From positions 358,238 to 422,237 of the forward strand of contig NZ_LMGA01000001.1 in the NCBI RefSeq assembly GCF_001427025.1: DNA of 64,000 nt, given 5' to 3'. The notes under the pieces are model-generated. The model was not told the origin of the DNA and ran no database searches. It saw nothing but the letters and a program-made list of their open reading frames with translations. A program made the translations under genes and the position numbers. Positions 28,333 to 37,206 of the stretch are shown piece after piece. This DNA is from Mesorhizobium sp. Root554. Its GTDB lineage: Bacteria; Pseudomonadota; Alphaproteobacteria; Rhizobiales; Rhizobiaceae. Positions within the stretch are counted from its first letter, which is position 1. The number at the start of each line of letters is the position of its first letter.

Positions 28333-28727
28333 GAGATCGACCTCTCTCGTGACGGGCCTCGCTCAGTCGGCTTGGCCTCGTTTATTGAGGCTATCATGAC
28401 ATGGCCGGACGAAGGACGACTTTCAAACGAAGCGAAAAATTTCGGCAAATTTTATGCAAATTCGAAAGGTTCCCTTTCCATTTGGTCCTGTCTCGAATCG
28501 GGATCGGTTTCTTCAGGTTGGATTAACCATGCAAGTCATTGATTATGATCAGATAAAATCGACAGGTGGAGTCATGTCGATTTTGCGGTCGTCCGCACCT
28601 TCGAATGCCCGGCTAACGGCCCGTTTACTATGGCGGCAGATCGGGTGGGATGACGCGCCGATGAGCCCGACATTTGCCGGGGAAAGTCCTTTCCGCGGCC
28701 CTGTTTTATCCTTTCCTTAAACGCTGG
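28333..28727. promoter_or_regulatory. Non-coding region with a possible CtrA half-site before the sensor kinase
   Basis: A 395-base gap between the divergent DUF5330 gene and the sensor kinase, with a locally lower G+C stretch. TTAACCAT at 28523-28530 matches the 8-base half-site described for CtrA in Caulobacter. A weak hairpin, GCCTC (28375-28379) and GAGGC (28387-28391), is also present. No open reading frame here is convincing. Part of the right end may be coding if the kinase starts at the TTG at 28674. Confidence 0.4.
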
Positions 28728-30575
28728 ATGCGAGGGTCGGAGCAACCAAGGATCTGCCAAGCAGACAGGTACGGGTGCGTTGCGTTGAGTTCGTTTGTAA
28801 ACAGAGTCTCCGATTTGTCCGACGCCATCGCGTCGGGTTGCGAGCGCTTGGTCAATCCGGGCGTCACGGAGGAGTCTCAGCGTCAGAGTCATCGGCGCTT
28901 CATCGGTCAGGCGCTTGTCGCTCCCTTTCTTCTGGCGGGCGCCGCGGTGACGCTGGCCACTTCCAGCATCGGCGCCGGCGTCACTGTCGCCGTGATATTT
29001 GCCGTTTTCGGTCTCGGCTGGTTCACTGCACTGGCGGCCGCAACCGCTGCGCGGCTTGGCTGGACAAAGCATATTGCCTTGTTCGTCGCCGCCCTGGGTA
29101 TTGCCGGGCTGGTTGCCTCGGCCGGCGGCCTCGCATCGCCTGTTGCCCTTCTGGTCCTGATCCTGCCGCTGGAGGCCTTTTGGGTCACACCGTCACGGCG
29201 CGCCGCAATCGAAGGCGCGGTGGCCGGGTGCGCGGCAATCGTGCTGCAGTTCATCATTGGTACTGTCTTTCCGGCAGGCTCTGCCGTGCCGGCGGCCTGG
29301 CATTGGCTGATTCCGCTGGCATGGGCCATCACGTTCCTGCCGCGGGCCAAAGCCTTTTTGACATCGTTCCATGACGGGCAGGAGCACTACCGGGAATTTG
29401 TCCTCGAAGACATAATCGATGCGGCAGTCTTCCGCTTCGGGCGTAACGGCGATGTCCTGGACGGAACCGGCAAGACCCGCGACCTGCTCAACGTCGCGCC
29501 GGAATTGCTGACCGGCACCGGTCTGTTCGACCGCATCCATGTGGCCGACCGCGTCGCTTATCTCAGCGCTCTGGCCGACATGCGTGAGGGGGCGACCCGG
29601 CGCAAGGTTGACCTGCGCATCCGCCTGCCTCGGTCAGAAGCAGGCGAAGGTGGCAACAACCACAGGGATTTCTCACTCGAATTCGCGCAACCGGCTGCGA
29701 CCGGCGCGACGGTCGGCATCCTGACTACGAATGACGATGTGGTGGAGTTGCGGCGGGCACTGACAGCTGCCGGGGAAACGGCGGCAAGCGCCGATGTCGC
29801 CAAGTCGCGCTTTCTGGCCGCCGTCAGCCATGAGTTGCGCACGCCGCTCAACGCCATTCTCGGCTTCTCGGACATGCTGCTGCACGAAATGTTCGGCTCC
29901 TTCAAGGACCCGCGACAGAAGGAATATGTCGCCCTCGTCAGGGAGTCGGGCCAGCATCTTCTCGATGTCGTGACGTCCATACTTGATGTCTCGCGCATCG
30001 AGTCGGGCGCCTATTCGGTTCAGCCCGAGGCCTTCCGTTTTTCCGATGCGGTCGGCATGTGCCAGTCGATGATGCAATTGCAGGCCGAGAAGAAAGGCAT
30101 CGCGCTCGACACCCGCCTCGGACCGGATATCGGGGAAATCGCGGCCGACCGCAGGGCGGTGCAGCAGATTCTCATCAATCTGGTTTCCAACGCCGTCAAA
30201 TTCACGCCCGACTACGGCAATGTGGTCATCGGCGCGAGCCGGGTAGGCTCGCGGCTTCATTTCTGGGTCAGCGACACCGGCATCGGCATCGCCGCCGACG
30301 ATCTCGCCAAGCTCGGCCAGCCCTTCATGCAGATCCAGAACGACTATACGCGCCGGTTCGAAGGCACCGGTCTCGGCCTTTCCCTGGTGAAGGGGCTGGT
30401 CGAACTTCACGATGGGACGATGTCGGTTGAGAGCGCGCCTGGAATGGGCACCAAGGTTTCGGTCAGCCTTCCCGTCGATGGCCCGAAAGAGCGCCTTTCG
30501 AAACAGGTGGTGCTGCCAATGACCGCGAAGACTACGAAAGAGGAACGCGATGGCTCGCTCCGCAAAACGGCCTAG
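28728..30575 (+). CDS. Membrane PAS sensor histidine kinase, DivJ-like
   Basis: About 615 residues. The N-terminal 190 residues contain several hydrophobic segments (VAPFLLAGAAVTLAT, IALFVAALGIAGLVAS, AIVLQFIIGTVFPAG). A PAS-like region follows (about 225-330), then HisKA with the phospho-acceptor His in AAVSHELRTPLNAILGFSDM, and an HATPase domain (NLVSNAVKF, DTGIGIA, GTGLGLSLVKGL). EMFGSFKDPRQKEYVALVRE and FMQIQNDYTRRFEGTGLGL are typical of the DivJ/PdhS group of cell-cycle kinases, which act on DivK and, through CckA, on CtrA. The start is uncertain (TTG 28674, ATG 28728 or TTG 28785). The stop overlaps the next gene by 26 bases. Confidence 0.82.
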   Translation: MRGSEQPRICQADRYGCVALSSFVNRVSDLSDAIASGCERLVNPGVTEESQRQSHRRFIGQALVAPFLLAGAAVTLATSSIGAGVTVAVIFAVFGLGWFTALAAATAARLGWTKHIALFVAALGIAGLVASAGGLASPVALLVLILPLEAFWVTPSRRAAIEGAVAGCAAIVLQFIIGTVFPAGSAVPAAWHWLIPLAWAITFLPRAKAFLTSFHDGQEHYREFVLEDIIDAAVFRFGRNGDVLDGTGKTRDLLNVAPELLTGTGLFDRIHVADRVAYLSALADMREGATRRKVDLRIRLPRSEAGEGGNNHRDFSLEFAQPAATGATVGILTTNDDVVELRRALTAAGETAASADVAKSRFLAAVSHELRTPLNAILGFSDMLLHEMFGSFKDPRQKEYVALVRESGQHLLDVVTSILDVSRIESGAYSVQPEAFRFSDAVGMCQSMMQLQAEKKGIALDTRLGPDIGEIAADRRAVQQILINLVSNAVKFTPDYGNVVIGASRVGSRLHFWVSDTGIGIAADDLAKLGQPFMQIQNDYTRRFEGTGLGLSLVKGLVELHDGTMSVESAPGMGTKVSVSLPVDGPKERLSKQVVLPMTAKTTKEERDGSLRKTA

Positions 30576-31314
30576 CAAGAAGGCTCCCGCCAGACGTCAC
30601 AGCGCCTTTCAGGACGGCGCGGTGGCCGTGGGCGGCTTCATTTCCAGCAACCCCATCCTGGTCGGCGGCTCGACGGCCTTTCTGGTGACGCTCTTCTACG
30701 TGTCGGCCAATGCACTTTGGTATCAGCCATATCCACATTCGGGCGCTTTCTTCGAGACGCGAAGCATCGAGCATTTTCCCGCTCCGGTGATGGAGCCTGA
30801 AACGACGATCAACATAGAACGCCCCGCCGTCGCGGCTCCGGCGGTCGGCGATCCGGCGGTGAAGCGGGTCCAGGGCGTGCTGAGGGATTTGGGTTTCTAC
30901 GGCGGCACGGTCGACGGGTTGACCGGACCCAATACGCGTAGCGCGGTCGAAGCCTATCAGCGCAAGGTCGGCCTGACTGCCACCGGGTCGATCGACGACA
31001 CGCTGATCGAGCAGCTCGGCGCAACGACGGCCGCCGTTCCGAAGCCCGCCGCGCGGTCCGACTCTGCCGCGAGCCTGGTGTTGAAAGCTTCGGTCGAAAC
31101 CGAAACCCAGCCGCCGAGCACGAATGACAGGATCGTCAGGATCCAGGCCGGCCTCAAGGCGTTCGGCAACAACGACATCAAGCTCGACGGTGTCGTCGGC
31201 GGGCAGACCAAGGCGGCGATCCGCGAATTCCAGTCGCTGTTCGGCCTGCCGGAAACCGGCGAACCGGACGAGGTGGTCTACACCAAGATGCGCGAAATCG
31301 GCCTGACAAACTGA
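30550..31314 (+). CDS. Membrane protein with two peptidoglycan-binding domains
   Basis: 254-residue bitopic protein. Residues 1-30 are basic and cytoplasmic, PILVGGSTAFLVTLFYVSA (about 35-53) is a membrane segment, and the periplasmic part carries two PG_binding_1 domains: VKRVQGVLRDLGFYGGTVDG with TRSAVEAYQRKVGL, and IVRIQAGLKAFGNNDIKLDG with TKAAIREFQSLFGL. It probably anchors the envelope to the wall. It overlaps the end of the sensor kinase gene by 26 bases and is likely co-transcribed with it. Confidence 0.85.
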   Translation: MARSAKRPSKKAPARRHSAFQDGAVAVGGFISSNPILVGGSTAFLVTLFYVSANALWYQPYPHSGAFFETRSIEHFPAPVMEPETTINIERPAVAAPAVGDPAVKRVQGVLRDLGFYGGTVDGLTGPNTRSAVEAYQRKVGLTATGSIDDTLIEQLGATTAAVPKPAARSDSAASLVLKASVETETQPPSTNDRIVRIQAGLKAFGNNDIKLDGVVGGQTKAAIREFQSLFGLPETGEPDEVVYTKMREIGLTN

Positions 31315-31370
31315 TCGCATCGCGAACAGTAGCAATTCCCGCTATGTTGGCTCCCAGACAGGAGTCATGA

Positions 31371-31715
31371 ATGCGGGTCACAACGGACTTTTGGGTTTCG
31401 GCCCTGATACGGCGGATCTTTGGCGCTGGTGGTTTCGCCGCCGTTGTCCGGCGCGGCGCCACCGAGGCCGGGGCCGTGTTTATCCTGGTGCGGGGCAGGC
31501 TAGGGGAGACGGACCTGTTTGGGCCGGCGCCGCAGACGACCTACGATTCGGCCAAGCCCGACGAGCGCTTTTTCAGCCGTCTGGATACCGGTGGCGATCC
31601 GGACGCGGCGGAAGCGCGCCTGGCAAAGGAGCAGCGCTTCGATTCCGACATATGGGTGGTCGAGATCGAGCCCGGCCCGCTTGCCCTCGAGGAATTGATT
31701 TCCGTCAGGCTCTGA
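31371..31715 (+). CDS. DUF1491 protein
   Basis: 114-residue cytoplasmic protein of unknown function. The start VTTDFWVSALIRRIFGAGG and the DIWVVEIE near the C-terminus are typical of DUF1491, a family restricted to alphaproteobacteria. CAGGAG lies upstream of the ATG. It follows the peptidoglycan-binding gene by 56 bases and overlaps the convergent DUF2336 gene by 11 bases. Confidence 0.85.
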   Translation: MRVTTDFWVSALIRRIFGAGGFAAVVRRGATEAGAVFILVRGRLGETDLFGPAPQTTYDSAKPDERFFSRLDTGGDPDAAEARLAKEQRFDSDIWVVEIEPGPLALEELISVRL

Positions 31716-32685
31716 GGCCGGCGCCGGCTTTCGCCGCCGCCGGGCTGTCGGTGTTGGCGGTCGGAGACCGCGGCCCGACCGCATGGGAAATCGCCTGCGC
31801 TTTCCATTCGCGGATACGGTCGCGGATCGTATCGTGTCCCAGTGCGCGATAGCGTTCGAGGAAACGCCTAATGGCCTCCGGATGCGGAAACGATGCCGGG
31901 AATACGGCAACCGCGATGAGGAAGGCCTGGTCTTCGCTCAGTTCCAGGGAGCGGAGCGCCGTCAGCAGGAGTGAGTAGTCCGACGACGCGGTGAGGCTCC
32001 GGGCTGTCATCAGATCGACGCCGAGGCAATCGGCAAGCGCCGTCTGGAAAAATGCGGCGTGGCCGGTGAGCGCCGTCTCCCGCAATTTGTCATAGGTCTG
32101 GAATTCGGCCCGCTGATCCGGCTTGTGTCCGGCAACCATGATGGCGCGGAGGCGGCGGCGCGCCTCTTCGGCCGCCTTGCCCGGAGTTTGTGCGATGCGG
32201 GGCGCGGGCGCCGTTTCGGTGACCTGAGGCTTGGGGGCCACGCTTTCAGGTTCGCGGGAATGGACCAGCGTCGGCTTCTCCAGCGCCTTGATGAGGTCGG
32301 TGATGGCCGGGTTCAGCTCCTTGCGTCGCGCGATGGCACGCGCATGGGGAAGTCCGTGCCGCCCTATCAGCGCTATGAGGTCGATGTCGGCAAGCGCCTT
32401 GGACCGGACCAGCAGCGGCGCCGCGATGTCCACCGGTTCGTCGCACAGACGCAGCACCAGCCCGATGGGCGGATGGTCGCATTCTGAAAGGGCCGCGGCG
32501 ACGAAGCGTCGGGACTCCGCCGAGACGCTGTCGAAGAGCGGCAAGGTGAGATCTTCCAGTTGAGCGATTTCCCGCTTGGAGGGCCGGGTCAGCTGGCAGA
32601 AGGCGGCGACGACGGCGCGGAAAAGCCGTTCAGCCTTGCCGGATTCGGTTCTGGCAGCGATGTGCCGGAAGTCGGGATATGACAC
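31705..32685 (-). CDS. DUF2336 protein
   Basis: 326-residue all-helical protein with HEAT-like repeats in the first half (PLFDSVSAESRRFVAAALSE, PIGLVLRLCDEPVDIAAPLL, LIALIGRHGLPHARAIARR), a Pro-rich linker near residue 150 and a second helical domain. It matches DUF2336, which is found in alphaproteobacteria and has no settled function. Start is a GTG at 32685. A CtrA-like box lies about 100 bases upstream, between this gene and the divergent 61-residue gene. Confidence 0.8.
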   Translation of the reverse strand: MSYPDFRHIAARTESGKAERLFRAVVAAFCQLTRPSKREIAQLEDLTLPLFDSVSAESRRFVAAALSECDHPPIGLVLRLCDEPVDIAAPLLVRSKALADIDLIALIGRHGLPHARAIARRKELNPAITDLIKALEKPTLVHSREPESVAPKPQVTETAPAPRIAQTPGKAAEEARRRLRAIMVAGHKPDQRAEFQTYDKLRETALTGHAAFFQTALADCLGVDLMTARSLTASSDYSLLLTALRSLELSEDQAFLIAVAVFPASFPHPEAIRRFLERYRALGHDTIRDRIREWKAQAISHAVGPRSPTANTDSPAAAKAGAGLRA

Positions 32686-32780
32686 TGGGTACGCCTTACA
32701 CTTTACACGGTCTGCAACCTCGGTGGCCTGTGTGACGGTTTCGCGGTCGCAGAAACAAAGATCAACTTATCGGCGATCCG

Positions 32781-32797
32781 TTAGCGTTCCGTTAACC
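32781..32797. promoter_or_regulatory. Possible CtrA box
   Basis: TTAG-CGTTCCG-TTAACC: TTAG at 32781-32784, seven bases, then TTAA at 32792-32795. This is one mismatch from the CtrA consensus TTAA-N7-TTAA. It sits between the divergent DUF2336 gene and the small gene at 32867, so it could act on either. Confidence 0.45.
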
Positions 32798-32866
32798 CTC
32801 TGGTGGCCTTATCGTTTATGGAGGCGTTGCGTTGTGCTCCGGGGTAACCGAGAGGAATACGCGAAC

Positions 32867-33052
32867 ATGGGCAGGATACTGTCTTTCACGCCGCGTAACG
32901 CGGCATCAGGCCAAACGTCACAAACCTTGGGCCCGGCCGCGGCCATCATCATCTTTCCCGGTGTCCGCTACGAAAAGCGGCTGGACGATGAACGCGACGG
33001 CAATGTCGCCGCAGGTCAGGCGGGGCAGAGCAAGTCCGAGCCACGGCACTAA
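32867..33052 (+). CDS. Small conserved hypothetical protein
   Basis: 61 residues: MGRILSFTPRNAASG, then a hydrophobic patch PAAAIIIFPGVRYEKR and a polar tail. I recall similar short proteins in Mesorhizobium and relatives, without known function. GAGAGG lies upstream of the ATG. It overlaps the convergent DUF1254 gene by 4 bases. Too short for a reliable fold guess. Confidence 0.6.
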   Translation: MGRILSFTPRNAASGQTSQTLGPAAAIIIFPGVRYEKRLDDERDGNVAAGQAGQSKSEPRH

Positions 33053-33600
33053 CCAGCCGGCCTTGCCTGGCACGCGCTGTCCTCAAGGAAGCGCGATACG
33101 GCCGGCTCCCAACTGCTGTCGGGAGTGAAGGCCCGGATCACGGCGATGCCTTCGTCGGCCGGCACCTCGATGAAGACCGAACTTTCGAACTCCGGCGGCA
33201 ATTCCTTGCGCACTTCGAGCATTTGGGCCGGAGTCAGCACGACGGCGTCCAGCACGCCGTTTATGACGCTATGATCGTTGAGGCTGTAAAGGATGTGCCC
33301 GCCGCGGTCGTAGACGGCGACAGACCAGAACGGCACCTTGCCCGGCGCTTTGATCTGTAACATTCCATCCCCAAGATCGAACCGGCATGCCGCCGCCTGG
33401 AACAGCGGATCGACCCCCTTTACGACAGGGGCGGCGGCCGGTTCCGCATCGAGCCGCACCATCGTGTAGAGCCCGGAAACTTCCGACAGGCGGGACCACG
33501 CGTTGCGGTCCGAGAATTCCGGCACGAGAAACAAGACGATGATATGAACGATGCCGGCGCCCAGAATGCCCAGCATGATGGCATGCAACAGCCTACGCAT
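33049..33600 (-). CDS. DUF1254-type membrane-anchored protein
   Basis: 183-residue protein with one N-terminal membrane segment (AIMLGILGAGIVHIIVLFLV) and a periplasmic domain including FWSVAVYDRGGHILYSLND. It resembles the short DUF1254 proteins of rhizobia, which lie next to a DUF1214 protein; longer proteins elsewhere carry both domains in one chain. Its start overlaps the end of the DUF1214 gene by 8 bases, so they are co-translated and may form a complex. Function unknown. Confidence 0.8.
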   Translation of the reverse strand: MRRLLHAIMLGILGAGIVHIIVLFLVPEFSDRNAWSRLSEVSGLYTMVRLDAEPAAAPVVKGVDPLFQAAACRFDLGDGMLQIKAPGKVPFWSVAVYDRGGHILYSLNDHSVINGVLDAVVLTPAQMLEVRKELPPEFESSVFIEVPADEGIAVIRAFTPDSSWEPAVSRFLEDSACQARPAG

Positions 33601-34177
33601 CGCAGGCCACCTTGCGTATCAGCGGCATATCGATGTCCGAGAGGCCGGTGCTGCTGGCGATGGGTGTATCGTAGAAGGTGAGGACGAAACTGAGGCCGCC
33701 GGCGCCGTTGATCGGGAGCCAGTTACCGGGCGAGGGACGTTTGCCGACGGAGATCGTCGCCGAATTGTCGGGCTGCCGCAGGATTTGATACGAGTGCAAC
33801 GCCGCCGGACGCGGCTTGCCGGTATCGATGACGGCGCGGGCCTCGTCGGCCCCGTAAAGCGTCCAGAACCGGGCAGTCGGGTAACTGCCCTCGATCGCGT
33901 AGCTGCATTCGCGGCGCAGCGGCCGGCCTTCATTGTCTCGCTCGGCGACAAAGGAAAGCCCTTCCGCCCTGCCGAGGGCCAGAACGCCTTCCCGCGCCAC
34001 CCGTGCCTGCGAGTAAGGATCGGCATCGGGCGTGCCGAGGTCCGGGAACGCTGTCCATTGCCCGATCGTGATGGCGCCGACGCCACCCTGGGCCTTCAAT
34101 GCGTACCAGACGCTGGCGCCGCCGCCGCCGATGGCGATGGCAAGCGCGACAAGGATGGGAAAGACGGACTTGATCAT
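33593..34177 (-). CDS. DUF1214-type membrane-anchored protein
   Basis: 194-residue protein with an N-terminal membrane anchor (FPILVALAIAIGGGGASVWY) and a periplasmic DUF1214 domain: FWTLYGADEARAVID and SVGKRPSPGNWLPINGAGG with SFVLTFYDTP. The ATG at 34177 is chosen because the membrane segment begins right after it; upstream extension is unsupported. It is paired with the DUF1254 protein downstream. Function unknown. Confidence 0.8.
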   Translation of the reverse strand: MIKSVFPILVALAIAIGGGGASVWYALKAQGGVGAITIGQWTAFPDLGTPDADPYSQARVAREGVLALGRAEGLSFVAERDNEGRPLRRECSYAIEGSYPTARFWTLYGADEARAVIDTGKPRPAALHSYQILRQPDNSATISVGKRPSPGNWLPINGAGGLSFVLTFYDTPIASSTGLSDIDMPLIRKVACDA

Positions 34178-34286
34178 GCGCAGCGGAATGGAGGGCAGGG
34201 GACCACGGCATATCGCGCGGCGACCGTTGCTGGCAAGCACGGCGCCATTTCGGTCCGGTCCGGCGAACTGGCTTCCTGCCGATGCG

Positions 34287-36446
34287 TCACAATGCCGACA
34301 GCGCCTCGGGTCCGGTCGTGGGTTGAAGTGCCGGCGCCGAACGGAAGATTCCGCTGAGTTCACGCAACAGCCGGGTGGTCCGGCTTGAAAGGACTGGAGG
34401 CCGATCGGCCTCTGCTTTCGCGGCTTCTTCCGCCGCCAGCTTCTTTTCCGCTTCTCCAGCCTTGGCCGCGATCTTGGGATCGACGAAAGGATGGTCGATG
34501 CCCGGTATCGGCTTCAGGTCGATGTTCTGGTGCGCATAGACCATCAGCCGCTGCCAGATCATGGCGGGCAGCGAACCGCCCGTCATGTTGCGGCTGGGGC
34601 TGAAATCGTCGTTGCCGAGCCAGACGGCTGCGGTGTAGTTGCCGGTGAAACCGACATACCAGGCGTCGCGATAGGATTGTGTCGTGCCGGTCTTGCCGCC
34701 GGAGCGGATGTTGGGCAGCGCCGCGCGCCGCGCCGTGCCGATCTCCGGCACCTGCACCAGCATCGAGTTCATGGATTTGAGCGCCTGCTCGCTGAGCACC
34801 CGGTGCGGCGGCGGTGCATCCTTGCCGAAATCGTAGACCACTTCGCCGGTGTGCGTAACAAGCTGGGTGATGCCGTGCCGGCTGCCGGCAAAGCCGTTCT
34901 GGGCGAAGACGCTGTAGCCGGTCGCCTGGTCCATCACCGTCATGCCCGATGTGCCGAGGACTGTGGTTTTGAAGCTCTCCAGCGGCGATTCAACGCCCAT
35001 GGCATGCGCCATGGCGACGATCGGGGGGATCGACAGATAGTCCTTGGCCAGCCGGACCGGCACGGTGTTGATGGATTTCACGAAGGCGGTCAGCAGCGTG
35101 ATCTTGCCGGAATAGCTGCGGCCGTAATTCTTCGGCATCCAGCCGCCCCAGTTGATCGGGCCGTCCGAAATGGCCGATTCCGGCTTGAAGCCATGCTCCA
35201 TCGCCGTGGCGTAGACATAGGCCTTGAAGGATGAGCCGGCCTGCCGCAGCGCCTTGGTGGCGCGGTTGAACTGGCTGGCGCCATAGTCGCGGCCGCCGAC
35301 GATCGCCCGCACCGCGCCGTTCGTCTCGATCACCACCACCGCGCCTTCGGCGACGTTATACTCCTTGCCGTACTGCCGCAGGTGGAATTCGACCGACTCT
35401 TCGGCTGCCTTCTGCAGATTGGCGTCGAAGGTCGTGTGCGCCACCAGCGAATGCTGTCCCGACTTGGCGGCGATGCGCTTCACCTCCTCGAACGCCCAGT
35501 CGAGGAAATAGTCCGGGCTCTTCTGCTCGCCGCGATCGACGACATCGGCAGGATGCAGCCGCGCCTGCAGCACTTGGCCCTCGGTCATGAAGCCGCTGTC
35601 GACCAGATTGGTCAGCACGACATTGGCGCGGGCGCGCGCCGCCGGCAGGTTGATATGCGGCGCGTATTTCGTCGGCGCCTTGAACAGCCCCGCCAGCATG
35701 GCCGCCTCGGCGAGGTTCAGGTCCTTGACGCTTTTGCCGAAATAGAAATCGGCCGCCGCCTCGATGCCGAAAGTGCCGCCGCCCATGTAGGAGCGGTCGA
35801 GATAGAGCTGCAGGATTTCCTTCTTGGACAGATTGGCTTCCAGCCACAGCGACAGGAACGCTTCCTTGACCTTGCGCTCCAGCGTGCGCTCATTGCTGAG
35901 GAACAGGTTCTTGGCCAGCTGCTGGGTGATGCTCGAGCCGCCCTGCACGACCGAATTGGCGCGCACGTTCTCAGTCAGCGCGCGCGCCAGGCCGAGCACG
36001 TCGATGCCGTAATGGTCGAAGAAGCGCCGGTCCTCGGTCGCCAGCACCGCCTTGATGACGGGGTCCGGCATGGCGTCCACCGGCACGGAATCGCGCTGGA
36101 TGATGCCGCGCTGGCCGATCTCGTTGCCGTAGCGGTCGAGGAAGGTGACGGCGAAATCGTCCTGCGCGCGCCAGTCGCCGCCGGTTTCCTGGAAGGCGGG
36201 CAGCGCCAGCGCCAGAAGCACCACCGGACCCGCGGCGCCCATGGTGAACCCTTCGCCGGCCAGTTCGAAGAGCCAGCGCCGCCATCCCTTGACGCGGAAG
36301 CGCCGGAAGAAAATCGTCGCCGCTTCCCAGAATTCACGCGCCGCGAAGCCGACCTCGTAGAGCGAGGAATCCAGCCATGCGTCGAGCGCCAGCAGCCACG
36401 CGGCGACAGGCCCTCTTTTTCTGTTCGGCTCGAAAGGCTCAGTCAT
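34287..36446 (-). CDS. Class A penicillin-binding protein (PBP1A family)
   Basis: 719-residue bifunctional peptidoglycan synthase. A membrane segment lies near residues 72-90 (GPVVLLALALPAF). The GT51 glycosyltransferase has EDRRFFDHYGID and GGSSITQQLAKNLF. The transpeptidase domain has the nucleophile Ser in AGSSFKAYVYAT near residue 408, the SIN triad, and KTGTTQSYRDAWYVG near residue 590. The C-terminus is an Ala/Glu-rich extension. It is the last host gene before the GTA cluster, which runs the opposite way from 271 bases further on. Confidence 0.93.
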   Translation of the reverse strand: MTEPFEPNRKRGPVAAWLLALDAWLDSSLYEVGFAAREFWEAATIFFRRFRVKGWRRWLFELAGEGFTMGAAGPVVLLALALPAFQETGGDWRAQDDFAVTFLDRYGNEIGQRGIIQRDSVPVDAMPDPVIKAVLATEDRRFFDHYGIDVLGLARALTENVRANSVVQGGSSITQQLAKNLFLSNERTLERKVKEAFLSLWLEANLSKKEILQLYLDRSYMGGGTFGIEAAADFYFGKSVKDLNLAEAAMLAGLFKAPTKYAPHINLPAARARANVVLTNLVDSGFMTEGQVLQARLHPADVVDRGEQKSPDYFLDWAFEEVKRIAAKSGQHSLVAHTTFDANLQKAAEESVEFHLRQYGKEYNVAEGAVVVIETNGAVRAIVGGRDYGASQFNRATKALRQAGSSFKAYVYATAMEHGFKPESAISDGPINWGGWMPKNYGRSYSGKITLLTAFVKSINTVPVRLAKDYLSIPPIVAMAHAMGVESPLESFKTTVLGTSGMTVMDQATGYSVFAQNGFAGSRHGITQLVTHTGEVVYDFGKDAPPPHRVLSEQALKSMNSMLVQVPEIGTARRAALPNIRSGGKTGTTQSYRDAWYVGFTGNYTAAVWLGNDDFSPSRNMTGGSLPAMIWQRLMVYAHQNIDLKPIPGIDHPFVDPKIAAKAGEAEKKLAAEEAAKAEADRPPVLSSRTTRLLRELSGIFRSAPALQPTTGPEALSAL

Positions 36447-36608
36447 CCCGACTTCCGGCGTTCCCCGACGCCAAACTGGCAGCGCATGCGGGCAATTTCA
36501 GGGCACCGCAGTCGGGGAGGAGTTGTCTATGATTTATCGGGGAGGGGCAAGGGTGGGAGGGCTGCCAATTCGGCAGGAAAAAAGATTGGCTGAAATAGGA
36601 ATATATTC

Positions 36609-36637
36609 TTGACACCGTAACGGTGGTTTGGTAGTCT
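36609..36637 (+). promoter_or_regulatory. Candidate GTA promoter with an internal palindrome
   Basis: TTGACA (36609-36614), 17 bases, then TAGTCT (36632-36637), about 80 bases before the first GTA gene. The spacer contains the perfect palindrome ACCGT-A-ACGGT (36614-36624), a possible activator or repressor site. The DNA just upstream (about 36580-36608) is AT-rich, which would suit IHF, though no IHF consensus was confirmed. The rest of the 36447-36717 gap shows nothing else clear. Confidence 0.55.
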
Positions 36638-36717
36638 CGCTCTATCGTCGGAAAAGTGCGCCGGCGGGGTTGCCGGTCCTGATTGTCCGACCGGCTCAGC
36701 AAACAGATCTGGGTGCC

Positions 36718-37206
36718 ATGATAACCGGTGTGGAAACGCAGTGGGTCGCCATACGTGCGCTTTTCGAAGGCGCGGCGCTTACGCCCGAAAATCTGTCGGA
36801 AGCTTCCGGCTACAAGCTGGCTACCGTGCGCCGGGTCGCGCGCCAGCAGGGGTGGCGCTCCGGTTTCGCGGCGCGTCTGGCTTCCGGCGAGCTGCCCGAT
36901 CAGGAGGCGCGGCTGCGGCTGCTGCTCGACGGTGCCATTTCCCGCGCCGAAGCGGCGGAACGGGAAGGGCGCTCCGACAAGACCTTGATCGACGCTATTT
37001 CCGCCATCATGCGGACACTCGAAAAAATCGGCGAAATCACGCGCGGCGAAAGCAGCGCGAAAGAGAACCAGATAAAACGAGATGCGGACATGGCCGACGC
37101 GCTCCGGCGCATCGATGAGCGGATCGTCGAACTCGCACGGGACTACGCCCGGCAGTTGGACGCAGCAGGCTCTGGGGCGGGCGAAAGCCGAGCTTCTTTA
37201 CGATGA
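36718..37206 (+). CDS. GTA small terminase-like protein (g1)
   Basis: 162-residue protein in the first slot of the cluster. The N-terminal third has a helix-turn-helix-like stretch, LSEASGYKLATVRRVARQQG; the C-terminal part is helical and charged (ALRRIDERIVELARDYARQL), as expected for oligomerisation and contact with the large terminase. In RcGTA the g1 product is a small terminase that lacks specific DNA recognition, which gives random packaging. The ATG at 36718 is used. The end overlaps the large terminase gene by about 92 bases. Confidence 0.72.
   Translation: MITGVETQWVAIRALFEGAALTPENLSEASGYKLATVRRVARQQGWRSGFAARLASGELPDQEARLRLLLDGAISRAEAAEREGRSDKTLIDAISAIMRTLEKIGEITRGESSAKENQIKRDADMADALRRIDERIVELARDYARQLDAAGSGAGESRASLR

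Noticed and set aside
36569..36590. Hairpin CTGCC-AATTC-GGCAG followed by an A-run as a terminator
   Set aside because: The poly-A follows the stem on the plus strand and the T-run precedes it on the minus strand, so it cannot be a normal terminator for either neighbour.
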